A stretch of 64,000 nucleotides of DNA from Candidatus Protochlamydia naegleriophila. Its GTDB lineage: Bacteria; Chlamydiota; Chlamydiia; Chlamydiales; Parachlamydiaceae. The stretch covers positions 2,666,001 to 2,730,000 of the forward strand of contig NZ_LN879502.1 in assembly GCF_001499655.1 (NCBI RefSeq), given 5' to 3'. The notes under the pieces were generated by a model, which was not told the origin of the DNA, searched no databases, and saw nothing but the letters and a program-made list of their open reading frames with translations. Of this stretch, positions 34,973 through 43,753 are shown one piece after another. The translations under genes and the position numbers were made by a program. How positions within the stretch are numbered: position 1 is the stretch's first letter; each line of letters opens with the position of its first letter.

Positions 34973-35995
34973 ATGCTCCCGTCTTCTCCTCTTTTACAAG
35001 TCCGCGACCTCACCGTCCGCCTGCAAATCGGAAATGATCGTTGGACAGTAGTTGATCAACTCGGCTTCAATCTTTATGCCGGCCAGACTCTGGCTTTAGT
35101 CGGGGAATCTGGCTGCGGAAAATCGATGACAGCACTCTCTCTCCTGCGCATTCTACCCACCCCTCCCGCACTTCCTCCTGAAGGAGAGGTCATTTATCGT
35201 GGACAAAACCTGCTTGCCTTAAGCGAAAAAGAAATGCGCCAGATGCGAGGGTCGCGCTTGGCCATGATTTTTCAAGATCCTATGAGCGCCTTAAATCCTG
35301 TTTATACAATTGGCAATCAGTTAATCGAAGTGGCAGAGCTGCATCTACACCTTGATAGGGATGAAGCCCTTGAACGCGCAAAAAAGGCTCTAGAAAGCGT
35401 AGGAATTGCTGATGCTACAAGGCGTTTGAATGATTACCCCCACCAGCTGTCTGGAGGGTTAAAGCAGCGCGTCATGATCGCTATGGCTTTGATGTGCGAA
35501 CCCGATATCCTCATTGCTGACGAACCAACAACAGCCCTCGATGTCACCATCCAATCCCAGGTTCTTGCACTCATTCGCTCGCTCCAAGAGAAAAAGGGGA
35601 TGGCCTTGTTGCTCATTACCCATGATATGGGCGTTGTTGCCGAAATGGCAGATGAAGTCATTGTGATGTACACAGCCCAAGGCATTGAAAAAGGACATGT
35701 TGAAGACATTTTTTATCATCGAGCACACCCCTATACGCTTGGGCTCTTCCAGTCGCGCCCTTCTGTACAACAAAAAGAAAGGCTCACTCCCATTCCTGGG
35801 CAAGTTCCCTCTTTTCGCCACATCCCCAAAGGATGCCGTTTCCATCCGCGCTGCCCTTTTGTGATGGACAAATGCCGCACAGGCCCTGTTCCCGATTTTA
35901 CTCTTCCACACAACCACATCACAAAATGTTGGCTTTACGATCAGAGTGCAGAAAGCCAAGCTAAACTCAAAGATTCTCAGTTGGAGCAGCTATGA
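34973..35995 (+). CDS. dppD: Oligopeptide/dipeptide ABC transporter ATPase
   Basis: 340 residues. Walker A GESGCGKS (about 44-51), ABC signature LSGGLKQR (about 158), Walker B with ADEPTTALD (about 183) and the H-loop in LLITHDMG. The C-terminal extension (GCRFHPRCPF) is the oligopeptide-transporter domain with its conserved cysteines. It pairs with the next gene (4-base overlap ATGA), forming the two-ATPase set of a peptide importer. The block dppF-dppD-DUF47-Pit matches Chlamydia gene order. The operon has no permease; those at 28045 and 29550 could be partners. Confidence 0.93.
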   Translation: MLPSSPLLQVRDLTVRLQIGNDRWTVVDQLGFNLYAGQTLALVGESGCGKSMTALSLLRILPTPPALPPEGEVIYRGQNLLALSEKEMRQMRGSRLAMIFQDPMSALNPVYTIGNQLIEVAELHLHLDRDEALERAKKALESVGIADATRRLNDYPHQLSGGLKQRVMIAMALMCEPDILIADEPTTALDVTIQSQVLALIRSLQEKKGMALLLITHDMGVVAEMADEVIVMYTAQGIEKGHVEDIFYHRAHPYTLGLFQSRPSVQQKERLTPIPGQVPSFRHIPKGCRFHPRCPFVMDKCRTGPVPDFTLPHNHITKCWLYDQSAESQAKLKDSQLEQL

Positions 35996-36810
35996 GCCAG
36001 TCTTTATTAACTGTCAAAGGTCTGAAAAAGTATTTTCCCATCGTTGCCGGCCTCTTCCGCAAAGAAGTTGGATGCATTAAAGCAGTCGATGGAATCGACT
36101 TTACCATTAAAGAAGGCGAAGTGCTGGGCATGGTTGGAGAATCAGGAAGCGGTAAGAGTACTGCCGCCAGAGCGGCTATACGCCTCATTGAGCCAACTGC
36201 CGGCGAAATCACCTTCCTAGGGAAGGAGCTCATGAACCTGAATGCTTCTCAGCTAAAAATGATCCGCACAGACATTCAAATGGTTTTTCAAGATCCTTAC
36301 GCCTCCCTCAATCCTCGCAAAACCATTAAAGAAAGCATTGGGGAAGCTCTGTTTTACCACCATTTAGTTGCTACGAAAGAAGAGCAAACGGATCGCGTTG
36401 CAACGGTTCTTCAACAAATTGGCCTTTCACCAGATGTCATGGAACGTTATCCTCATGAATTTTCAGGGGGGCAGCAGCAGAGGATTTGTATCGGACGCGC
36501 GCTCGCGCTCAATCCCAAACTCATTGTCTGTGATGAGGCCGTTTCTGCTTTAGATGTGTCGATTCAAGCGCAAATTCTTAATTTATTGATCGAGCTCAAG
36601 GAAACGTTCCGCCTAAGCTATCTCTTTATCTCGCATGATCTATCTGTCATCAGGCACATTGCTGATCACACAGTCGTTCTCTATAAGGGTAAAATGGTGG
36701 AAAGCGGTCCAACTGAACAGCTATTTTTGCAGCCTGAGCATAGCTATACCAAAGAACTCCTAGCAGCAATTCCCAAGATGCATCCAAGAAAACGTCCGCT
36801 CATGGCTTAA
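35992..36810 (+). CDS. dppF: Oligopeptide/dipeptide ABC transporter ATPase
   Basis: 272 residues. Walker A GESGSGKS (about residue 49), signature FSGGQQQR (about 157), Walker B with CDEAVSALD (about 180), H-loop in LFISHDLS. It lacks the long C-terminal Cys domain of dppD, as is common for the second ATPase, and ends soon after the HSYTKELLAAIP element. It overlaps dppD by 4 bases and is the last gene of the operon. Confidence 0.93.
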   Translation: MSQSLLTVKGLKKYFPIVAGLFRKEVGCIKAVDGIDFTIKEGEVLGMVGESGSGKSTAARAAIRLIEPTAGEITFLGKELMNLNASQLKMIRTDIQMVFQDPYASLNPRKTIKESIGEALFYHHLVATKEEQTDRVATVLQQIGLSPDVMERYPHEFSGGQQQRICIGRALALNPKLIVCDEAVSALDVSIQAQILNLLIELKETFRLSYLFISHDLSVIRHIADHTVVLYKGKMVESGPTEQLFLQPEHSYTKELLAAIPKMHPRKRPLMA

Positions 36811-37370
36811 GACCTGATTGAAATAGTTCCCACGAGGCCAAAATAATGAGCTTAATTTGTCACAAATCAACAATTGATTTCTGTTAAAGACATCATTAGG
36901 ATAATTAGATTTTGAAGTGAAATTAACGATTCTCTTGTTAACACCTCATCAACATTCAATATTCAGGAAGTAATAATGTTTTAATTAGTTGGAATAAAAT
37001 TAATTACAATTTAGCTTACTTGGTCTTCAATAGACGACAAAGAGATTTCTACTTGATATGTAGTTGAGCAGTGAACGATAAATATTTTAAAAGAAGATAG
37101 CTTTAGTTAGATGAAGGCGAAGCGTTGCAGCTCCATCTACAGAACCACGAGCTACATGCTCGTGCTTGGTTTTGATCGCATTCTTTTATTTTTTGAGAAA
37201 GTGTTCTCTCCTGTACTAAGCGACAAAGCCATTTGCTTCAAAAGTTTATGTAGAAAAGAATTGCTTCAAGATCGCCTTTGCCCGCATAAGATTTATTTGA
37301 GGATGCATGACCCTCTCGAATCGATGCTGCAGGTTTAGTTTCCTTATGCAAATTCAACACTAACCATTCT
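36811..37370. other. 560-base intergenic stretch between dppF and rpoN
   Basis: AT-rich first half with short inverted repeats (for example AATCA/TGATT near 36865). A frame of 75 codons at 37111 has no ribosome site and an unlikely composition. A hairpin at 37146-37164 is listed separately. Otherwise nothing convincing. Confidence 0.5.
37146..37164. terminator. Hairpin between dppF and rpoN
   Basis: CACGAGC (37146-37152) pairs with GCTCGTG (37158-37164) around TACAT; a T-rich tract follows after about 20 bases. It may end transcripts from one or both sides, or be a leftover of a mobile-element end. Confidence 0.3.
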
Positions 37371-38846
37371 CTAATGAAATTTCTTGCGTTGCTGGGTATT
37401 GCCGATCTGAAGAGCCATGCGATACTTAGCAACCGTACGCCTTGCACAAATAATCCCTTTTTGCTTGAGCAAATGAGAAATTTTTTCATCGGAAAGAGGA
37501 TGACATTTATCTTCGCCGTTGACCAGTTCCAAAATGGCATCTTTCACTGTTTTTGACGAAAGGTCATCTCCTTCTTCCGAAATATACTTCGTTGTAAAAA
37601 AGGTTCGCAACGAAAAGACACCCCTCGGACTGTCGATATACTTATTGGCCACCGTTCTGGCAATCGTCGATTCATGGAGCTCAAGCTCTTCGGCCAACAC
37701 CTTCATGGTCAAAGGCTTCAATTGTCCATCGGGTTGCATAAAAAATTCATACTGCTTTTCAGCCAGCGATTGCGCAATCCGCTCTATTGTGGAATAGCGC
37801 TGCTGAAGATTCCGGACAAGCCAACGTGCTGAAAAAAGATGCCTCTTGATGAATTGCTTGGTTTCCAGTGGAACCGACTCATCGTTTAGCAAGTTCAAAT
37901 AATTGCGATTTACTTTTAAAGTGGGCGCCCGATCCCGATCGACTTCAACAATTAACTGCTCCCCCTCTTGACGCAAAGTGACATCGGGAATAATCGGCTG
38001 TACAGTCAGCAAAGAGAATTGCGTACCCGGGTGCAGGTCTAATTTGGCAATATCCTTTTCAATTGCAGCTTGAATCTCCTCAAAAGAGCACTTTAATTCC
38101 TTTTGAATCAATGGAATGTGATTGTGAAGCAGCTCTTCATAATATTCCTCGACAAGGCGATAAGCAAGCGTGCCTGCCTTTCCTAAGCAGCTCAATTGAA
38201 TGAGCAGAGAGTCTTGAATGGATGAAGCGCCAATTCCATATGGCTCAAACGTTTGAATAGTTGCTAAGACTGCTTTGACAGCATCTTCTTGAAGATTGTG
38301 CCACATGCAAATTTCAGAAAGCGGTGTTTTCAAAAAGCCATTTGAATCGATATAACCAATTAGAATCTCTGCAATGGCTCGTTCTTCTTTGCTGTCAAAT
38401 GTATCATGCGCCTCCTGCTGTAAATGTGCATAAAGGCTTGTTTCAGCACAGATGGAATTTTCTAAATAGGCCTTTAAACGGTCCTCATCAGAGGTTCTCT
38501 TGATAGGCATATCTTCTGTAGCAGAAAAATGATCCCTTAAATCTTCATCGAGCCTGGTTAAAATGGCGAGATCGCGATCGTCAATGGTTACCTCTTGCTC
38601 CTCTCTCTCTCCGATCGGCCCCTCTCCTTCCCTTTCCGTAGAAGCCTCTTCTCCCGCCTCCTCAGACACCACATCGAGGAGAGGGTTGGAATTCACTTGT
38701 TCTTCAATGAAAGGTTCGAGCTCTAAAAGAGGTAATTGAAGCAGATGGATGGCTTGCTGCATATGAGCAGACATGATTAAACGCTGCGTCAAGTTTATTG
38801 ACTGCTGCATTTGCAAGGTAGAAGAAGGGGTATCAGTCGAGCTCAT
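37371..38846 (-). CDS. rpoN: RNA polymerase sigma-54 factor
   Basis: 491 residues from the ATG at 38846 (AAAAGG about 6 bases upstream); a GTG nine codons upstream is less likely. The Gln/Leu-rich region I (SINLTQRLIMSAHMQQAIHL) that contacts enhancer-binding proteins is followed by an acidic linker (about 60-110), the core-binding domain and the helix-turn-helix. The C-terminus has the RpoN box ARRTVAKYR, the -24 recognition element. It directs -24/-12 promoters that need an NtrC-type activator, not seen in this window. A sigma-54-type promoter match lies upstream of groES at 49404. Confidence 0.95.
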   Translation of the reverse strand: MSSTDTPSSTLQMQQSINLTQRLIMSAHMQQAIHLLQLPLLELEPFIEEQVNSNPLLDVVSEEAGEEASTEREGEGPIGEREEQEVTIDDRDLAILTRLDEDLRDHFSATEDMPIKRTSDEDRLKAYLENSICAETSLYAHLQQEAHDTFDSKEERAIAEILIGYIDSNGFLKTPLSEICMWHNLQEDAVKAVLATIQTFEPYGIGASSIQDSLLIQLSCLGKAGTLAYRLVEEYYEELLHNHIPLIQKELKCSFEEIQAAIEKDIAKLDLHPGTQFSLLTVQPIIPDVTLRQEGEQLIVEVDRDRAPTLKVNRNYLNLLNDESVPLETKQFIKRHLFSARWLVRNLQQRYSTIERIAQSLAEKQYEFFMQPDGQLKPLTMKVLAEELELHESTIARTVANKYIDSPRGVFSLRTFFTTKYISEEGDDLSSKTVKDAILELVNGEDKCHPLSDEKISHLLKQKGIICARRTVAKYRMALQIGNTQQRKKFH

Positions 38847-39158
38847 AATTGCCTTTTTATTTTGACGATACACCTAGTTTTACCTGACTCATGTCAGACT
38901 TGACAATAAAAATTTTTTATTGATCCTTGAACTTGATCATCGATAAAAAATGTAGTCATGCCATGCCATTTTTCGCGTCACAATAAACGTATTAGGCAAT
39001 GGCTTTGATAAATCGTTTGAGAGTTCCTGCTTTAAGACTGAAATTTTCGACCGGTTAGAATAGGCCAGAAAGGCCTACAGAGGATGCCAATCAAGCGTGA
39101 GCGTGTATGCTTCATGCAAACCTTAGAGGATATTTTGTGAGGTTAATAGGAAATTTAA
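38847..39158. other. Divergent region between rpoN and the regulator gene
   Basis: 312 bases. It contains a 19-base palindrome, CAATAAAAA and TTTTTATTG around one T (38904-38922), close to the rpoN start, plus CTGAC/GTCAG (38884-38897). TAGGCC/GGCCTA around 39060 is a further short inverted repeat. These are candidate operators; no assigned function. Confidence 0.4.
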
Positions 39159-40718
39159 ATGACTAACCAAACACTATCCCATTCTGATTTTTTGCAGCTC
39201 CTTCACGATAAATTATTGAATCATCATCCTTTATTAAATTCCCCCTCATTTTCAGCCGCAGCCCTGCAAATACATCCCAATCAAAACATCTTCTTTGACA
39301 TCATTGAACCGGCCCATGATTTAATCGATATCCTGGTAGTGCATATTCCCCTCGAAGATCCTTATGCTTTAATCGTTGGTGCTGCCCTTAAATTTGCCAT
39401 CCGGCGCTTTGCGCTTCCAATTGAGCGTGGCTACTATTTCGATAAATCCCGCCTATGGGAAAAAAATCTCTTAACTCCTCAAGAGATTATTCAAAACGTT
39501 CAGAAAGAATTTGCCTATGCTTTGCAAGAGTGCAATTTAACCATTTCTATTTTTTACGGGCGATTCAACCTCCCCTATCGAACGTTCACCTATCTCAATT
39601 GTGGGCTGGGTGCACTCATGCAGATCAATCAAGAGCAAAAACTGACCCAGCTCTCGCAAAAATGGACCTCTTTAGGCACAACAAGCCAGCCACTGGCATC
39701 TGCTAACACCCTAGTCAAACCAGGAGACTGGTTTGTTTATTACCATTTTGAAAACGGGGAAAATGAGTTAAGGGAAAGCCGTTATAGCCATCTCTTGCTA
39801 GAGAGCCTAAAAACTCAGCTCCATCTTGATGCCTCAAGCTTTATCAACTTTCTTGAACACCATCTTCCTTTCAGCGAGCAATCCAATCTAAAGAATAGCT
39901 GCTTTGTTTTAGCGTTAAAAGTAAATGAAAACCTCACACATGTTTCGCCTCGCAAAGATAGGACTGCCATGTTTTCAAGCGATGTTTCCCAACTATCCGC
40001 CTTGCGTTTATTCGTGCGAGAAATCTGCCAGCAGGCCCCGAGTGCCTGTGAAAGCTTTGGCTTGCAAGTATTGCTTGCAGTCAACGAACTGTTCTGCAAT
40101 ATCGTTAAATACGCTTACCACAACCAGCCTAAAGGAGAAATCCTGATTGAAAGTCAGTACGTAGACGATGGCATTTGCTTCACTTTATCAGACAGAGGAA
40201 CGGCCTTCAATCCCCTCAAAATCAATCACCCAAATTTGGCTGGAGAACAAGAAAGCGGCTTTGGATTTTTTATTGTTCAACAAATTGCCGATCACATTTC
40301 GTATATTCCTAAAAAGACAGATACAGACTGGAACCATATACGTATTTTTAAACGCTATTTTTCGGAAGAGGATCACATGGAACTTGTGCATCATATTCAA
40401 GATCATTTGCTTATCATCGCCCCTAAAGGGGACAATTTGGATGCAAAAAATGCCTCTTCATTTAAAGAAGACGTACTCAAACTCATTCGTCAAGCAGAAT
40501 TTTCCAACGTCATCTTAAACTTAACCCATCTTCAATTTATCGATAGTTCAGGATTGGGCGTCCTGCTTTCTCTTCAAAGAACCCTACACGCTCAGGGTGG
40601 ATCACTTAAACTCGTCCATCTCAGCAAATCCATTCGAACCATGTTCGAAATTGTCTCTATGCACCGCATCTTTGACATTTTCAATACAGTCGATGAAGCC
40701 GTTCAATCTTTTAAATGA
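39159..40718 (+). CDS. Partner-switching fusion: PP2C-like, RsbW-type kinase and STAS domains
   Basis: 519 residues. About 20-265 resembles a SpoIIE/RsbU PP2C phosphatase: FYGRFNLPYRTFTYLNCGLG and VKPGDWFVYYHFENGENE match the usual ...LNxGH and PGDxLVLYTDG stretches, but the metal-binding Asp positions (GDxxD, GD.S, TDG) are replaced, so it is probably inactive. About 275-400 is a GHKL anti-sigma kinase: N-box NELFCNIVKYAY (Glu310, Asn314), DRG (345), GFGF (367). About 407-519 is a STAS domain with FIDSSGLGVLL, the phosphorylation site (Ser463/464). Chlamydiaceae encode these as separate Rsb proteins. An internal ATG with a ribosome site at 40377 could give the STAS domain alone. Confidence 0.85.
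   Translation: MTNQTLSHSDFLQLLHDKLLNHHPLLNSPSFSAAALQIHPNQNIFFDIIEPAHDLIDILVVHIPLEDPYALIVGAALKFAIRRFALPIERGYYFDKSRLWEKNLLTPQEIIQNVQKEFAYALQECNLTISIFYGRFNLPYRTFTYLNCGLGALMQINQEQKLTQLSQKWTSLGTTSQPLASANTLVKPGDWFVYYHFENGENELRESRYSHLLLESLKTQLHLDASSFINFLEHHLPFSEQSNLKNSCFVLALKVNENLTHVSPRKDRTAMFSSDVSQLSALRLFVREICQQAPSACESFGLQVLLAVNELFCNIVKYAYHNQPKGEILIESQYVDDGICFTLSDRGTAFNPLKINHPNLAGEQESGFGFFIVQQIADHISYIPKKTDTDWNHIRIFKRYFSEEDHMELVHHIQDHLLIIAPKGDNLDAKNASSFKEDVLKLIRQAEFSNVILNLTHLQFIDSSGLGVLLSLQRTLHAQGGSLKLVHLSKSIRTMFEIVSMHRIFDIFNTVDEAVQSFK
40364..40379 (+). promoter_or_regulatory. Internal ribosome site and start codon inside the fusion gene
   Basis: GGAAGAGGA (40364-40372) is followed after 4 bases by ATG (40377), in frame, exactly at the junction between the kinase and STAS domains. 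Translation from here would give a free 113-residue RsbV-like protein (MELVHHIQDHLL...). Confidence 0.5.
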
Positions 40719-40767
40719 AGGCTTCTTCAATTGTGCGTTTCTTAACCCGTAGTTGTTTGGAGGTTTT

Positions 40768-41451
40768 ATGCTAACAACTTATCTATCTAAACGTGCTTTT
40801 TGTACCGCATTCAATTTCGCTTTAGTCGCCTTTACCTCTCTGTATGCTGCTCCTGCTACCAACCAACAGCCTCGAGCCGCTTCCCCCAATCAGCCAACCA
40901 ACCAAAACTACTACCCTGCACCTAATCAAAGCGCAAAGCCACACGATGTAAGCCGCTACGAAGGAAAGGAAGAAATAGCCTATGTTGATCGCAATGAAGA
41001 CAGAACTTTGTATGAGCGCAATTTGCGTCTAGGGGATTGGGACTACAAAGAAAACTGGCGCTATGACAAACGAGCTTTCTACAGTGGCGAAACACAAAGC
41101 CAAGCATATGACGAAGAACATCCGGGCACGCGCGGAATTGGCTATGATGCAGACCCAAGACCCTCTCACAATTATGCAAACTATCGCTACGGTGACCGCT
41201 ATAACTATCGCAGCTACCCTCAAGATCAAGTCTATTATTACAACAATTATCCTTACAGCTCATATAACTCGGCTGGCAACTCTTATCCATATAGCTCCTA
41301 CAATACATCGGGATATCGCTCCTACAATACTTCAGGCTATCCCTATTCAGGATCCTACCCCTACAATACGACTCAAACATTTGATTCGGGCGTGCGATCA
41401 ACCTATACTAACCCAGAAAGCAACGTCTATCCACAATATTATAGTAGATAG
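40768..41451 (+). CDS. Secreted Tyr/Asn/Ser-rich low-complexity protein
   Basis: 227 residues from the ATG at 40768, which has GGAGG 7-11 bases upstream; a TTG five codons earlier is unlikely. A signal peptide (about 1-26, cleavage near LYA/AP) is followed by a Pro/Gln/Asn-rich stretch, a charged region (about 75-115), and a C-terminal half dominated by Tyr, Ser and Asn with imperfect repeats (YPYSSYN, YNTSGY). Low-complexity Tyr-rich secreted proteins can be surface or coat proteins; no family is recognised. It lies 50 bases after the regulator gene and could share its transcript. Confidence 0.75.
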   Translation: MLTTYLSKRAFCTAFNFALVAFTSLYAAPATNQQPRAASPNQPTNQNYYPAPNQSAKPHDVSRYEGKEEIAYVDRNEDRTLYERNLRLGDWDYKENWRYDKRAFYSGETQSQAYDEEHPGTRGIGYDADPRPSHNYANYRYGDRYNYRSYPQDQVYYYNNYPYSSYNSAGNSYPYSSYNTSGYRSYNTSGYPYSGSYPYNTTQTFDSGVRSTYTNPESNVYPQYYSR

Positions 41452-41461
41452 GCGATCTTAT

Positions 41462-41492
41462 GCTCCTTGCCGCTTTTAAAGCGGGAAGGAGC
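41462..41492 (+). terminator. Terminator after the Tyr-rich protein gene
   Basis: GCTCCTT (41462-41468) with AAGGAGC (41486-41492), extended by CCGCTTT (41470-41476) with AAAGCGG (41478-41484) across one G/G mismatch. A moderately T-rich tail follows. Confidence 0.75.
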
Positions 41493-41569
41493 CTTTGATT
41501 ATCTTTTCTTGTGATTAAAAACAGAGACTGTTGGGGTGGAGCGTTAAACTCCTTTAATAGATTAGCCTT

Positions 41570-43753
41570 CTATACGCGGCTCAAAACCGCATATTTGGCA
41601 ACCAAGGTTTTTAAGCTATTGTCCTTGGTGAAGAAAATTTTGTAGGTCAATCCCATCGAGCCCTGATAAGCCTCTTTCACCTGACCTATGCCGAAGTCTT
41701 TATGAAAAATCGTAGCTCCAGGCTCAAACTCCTCAACATTTTGCGGAACAGGCTTTTGCACATAGGTCACATTCTCCCGTTGAGGATGCTCTGGTAAAGC
41801 ATACTTGGACACAATTTGGGCTTGCCTACACTTTTCTATATACTCCGATGGCAGCTCTTTTAAGAACCGGCTAGGCTTTTGGAAACGGAGATTACCCCAT
41901 AAATATCTCGTATGGCAAAAGCTTAAATAGAGGTATTCCTTAGCTCTTGTAATCCCCACATAGCAAAGCCTGCGCTCTTCTTCGACATCTTCACGGTTAT
42001 TTTTAGAATTCACGTGAGGAAAAAGATCCTCTTCCAATCCGACTAAGAACGTGGTTTTAAACTCTAATCCCTTCCCATTATGAATTGTCATGAGGCTTAA
42101 ACGATCCTGGGATTGGTCTGCCTCATCCAGGCTAGACTTTAGGGAAAGCTCTTCTAAAAAAGCTTCTAAAGATGGGTCTGGAGCAGATATTTCCCACTCG
42201 ACTGCCTTCGTGATCAATTCATCCAGGTTTTCTCTTCGCTCTTCATAAGTTTCTTTATCTTCCATGAGGTAGCTTAAGTAACCAGTCTGCTCAATGGCTC
42301 CCAAAACAAGCTCGCGGATCGATCCCTTCTTGCTCAATACACGCAGATCGTGAATGACTTGAATATAGGCTGCGAGCCCCTCTTTTTGCTTAGCCGTTAA
42401 GCGCACAATGGCGCGCATGGGGGTTTCCTTCAAGAGAGCTTCGCAAAAGGCTAAAATCGTCATTCCTTCTTCATTGGCGCCTTGCCTGATCTTTTCAATC
42501 GTTGCATCGCCAAGTCCCCGCTTAGGCAAATTAATGGTACGGGCAAATGCAATGTAATCGGCTCCCGACTGCGAAAAGCGCAAATAGGCTAAAATATCTT
42601 TGATTTCACGCCTTTGATAGAAAGAAATACCACCCACAATTACATAAGGAATGCCTCGATAAAGGAGATAATCTTCAAAAACCCGTGACTGCGCATTAGT
42701 GCGATAGAAGATGACCATGTCATTCAAGGCGATCTTGTGCTGAGCCTTATGGTAAGTTACTTGCGATGCCACAAATTCGGCTTCCGCACGCTCGTCTTCT
42801 CCAATATAGAGCTTAATTTTCTCTCCATCGCCCAGCTCGCTCCACAATTCCTTTTCAATGCGATTGGTATTGTGGCTGATCAAAGCATTCGCAGTGTTCA
42901 AAATATTCATGCGGCTGCGGTAATTTTGCTCCAAGCGGATGACTTTGGCTCCTGGGTAGTCCCGCTCAAAGTTCAAAATATTTTGAACATTGGCTCCTCT
43001 CCATGAATAAATGGATTGGTCGGGATCGCCCACAACGAATAGATTGCGTCTTTTTTCGACTAGGAGCTGAGTCATGGTGTACTGAGCCGCATTCGTGTCT
43101 TGATATTCATCGATCAAGACAAAAGGCCATTTATCTTGATAGCGCATCAAAAGTCCAGGATGTTCGCGCCAGATTCTAACCGTTAAAAAAAGAAGATCGT
43201 CAAAATCCACCGCCTGATACTCTTGCAGCTTTCTTTGATACAACGCATAGACGCTCGGAAAGGCTTGTTCGATATCACTTGACTGGTCAAAATGCAAAAG
43301 TTGATCTGGCTGTTGCAGAGCATTTTTTGCCTGCGAAATCATTTGTCGAAAAGGCTTTGCATCCATTTTTTTATCTTTCAAATTCAGCTCGACCAAACAA
43401 GCTTTGACGAGCTTTTCTACATCTTCTTCGTCATAGATTGTAAAATCGCGCTGGTAGCCCAGCGCGTGAATGCATTCGCGCAATACTCTTGCCCCCAGAC
43501 TGTGAAAGGTGCAAATCAGCACTTGATGCTGCGTCAGTTTGCAAATTCTCTCACGCATCTCTTGCGCCGCTTTATTCGTGAATGTCACCCCTAAAATATT
43601 GGAAGGAGAAATGCCATTTTCAATCAAATGAACAATTCTCGATGTGACCACGCGCGTTTTCCCGGAACCGGCTCCGGCCAAAACTAAAACAGGTCCTTCT
43701 AGAGTTTCAACAGCATCTTGCTGCTCTGGGTTGAGACTAAATACTTTATCCAT
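41570..43753 (-). CDS. pcrA: UvrD/PcrA-type DNA helicase
   Basis: 727 residues from the ATG at 43753. Superfamily 1A motifs are in order: LAGAGSGKTR (Walker A), GVTFTNKAAQEM (Ia), LIDEYQDTN (II), GDPDQSIYSWRGA (III), EQNYRS (IV), TIHNGKGLEF (V) and YVGITRAKEYLYLS (VI). The C-terminus carries a Tudor-like segment (EPGATIFHKDFGIGQV) found in PcrA/UvrD that contacts RNA polymerase. It unwinds 3'-5' in repair and in clearing replication conflicts. The first 8 bases overlap the end of putA, with the putA stop reading ATGGATAA, so translation is probably coupled. Naming as uvrD or pcrA is a matter of convention. Confidence 0.93.
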   Translation of the reverse strand: MDKVFSLNPEQQDAVETLEGPVLVLAGAGSGKTRVVTSRIVHLIENGISPSNILGVTFTNKAAQEMRERICKLTQHQVLICTFHSLGARVLRECIHALGYQRDFTIYDEEDVEKLVKACLVELNLKDKKMDAKPFRQMISQAKNALQQPDQLLHFDQSSDIEQAFPSVYALYQRKLQEYQAVDFDDLLFLTVRIWREHPGLLMRYQDKWPFVLIDEYQDTNAAQYTMTQLLVEKRRNLFVVGDPDQSIYSWRGANVQNILNFERDYPGAKVIRLEQNYRSRMNILNTANALISHNTNRIEKELWSELGDGEKIKLYIGEDERAEAEFVASQVTYHKAQHKIALNDMVIFYRTNAQSRVFEDYLLYRGIPYVIVGGISFYQRREIKDILAYLRFSQSGADYIAFARTINLPKRGLGDATIEKIRQGANEEGMTILAFCEALLKETPMRAIVRLTAKQKEGLAAYIQVIHDLRVLSKKGSIRELVLGAIEQTGYLSYLMEDKETYEERRENLDELITKAVEWEISAPDPSLEAFLEELSLKSSLDEADQSQDRLSLMTIHNGKGLEFKTTFLVGLEEDLFPHVNSKNNREDVEEERRLCYVGITRAKEYLYLSFCHTRYLWGNLRFQKPSRFLKELPSEYIEKCRQAQIVSKYALPEHPQRENVTYVQKPVPQNVEEFEPGATIFHKDFGIGQVKEAYQGSMGLTYKIFFTKDNSLKTLVAKYAVLSRV

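Noticed and set aside
37111-37338. 75-codon frame between dppF and rpoN
   Set aside because: No ribosome site, overlaps a hairpin, product composition not protein-like.
40922-41401. 159-codon minus-strand frame (and the 41063-41479 plus frame)
   Set aside because: Shadows of the repetitive Tyr/Ser/Asn codons of the secreted protein; biased composition and no ribosome site.
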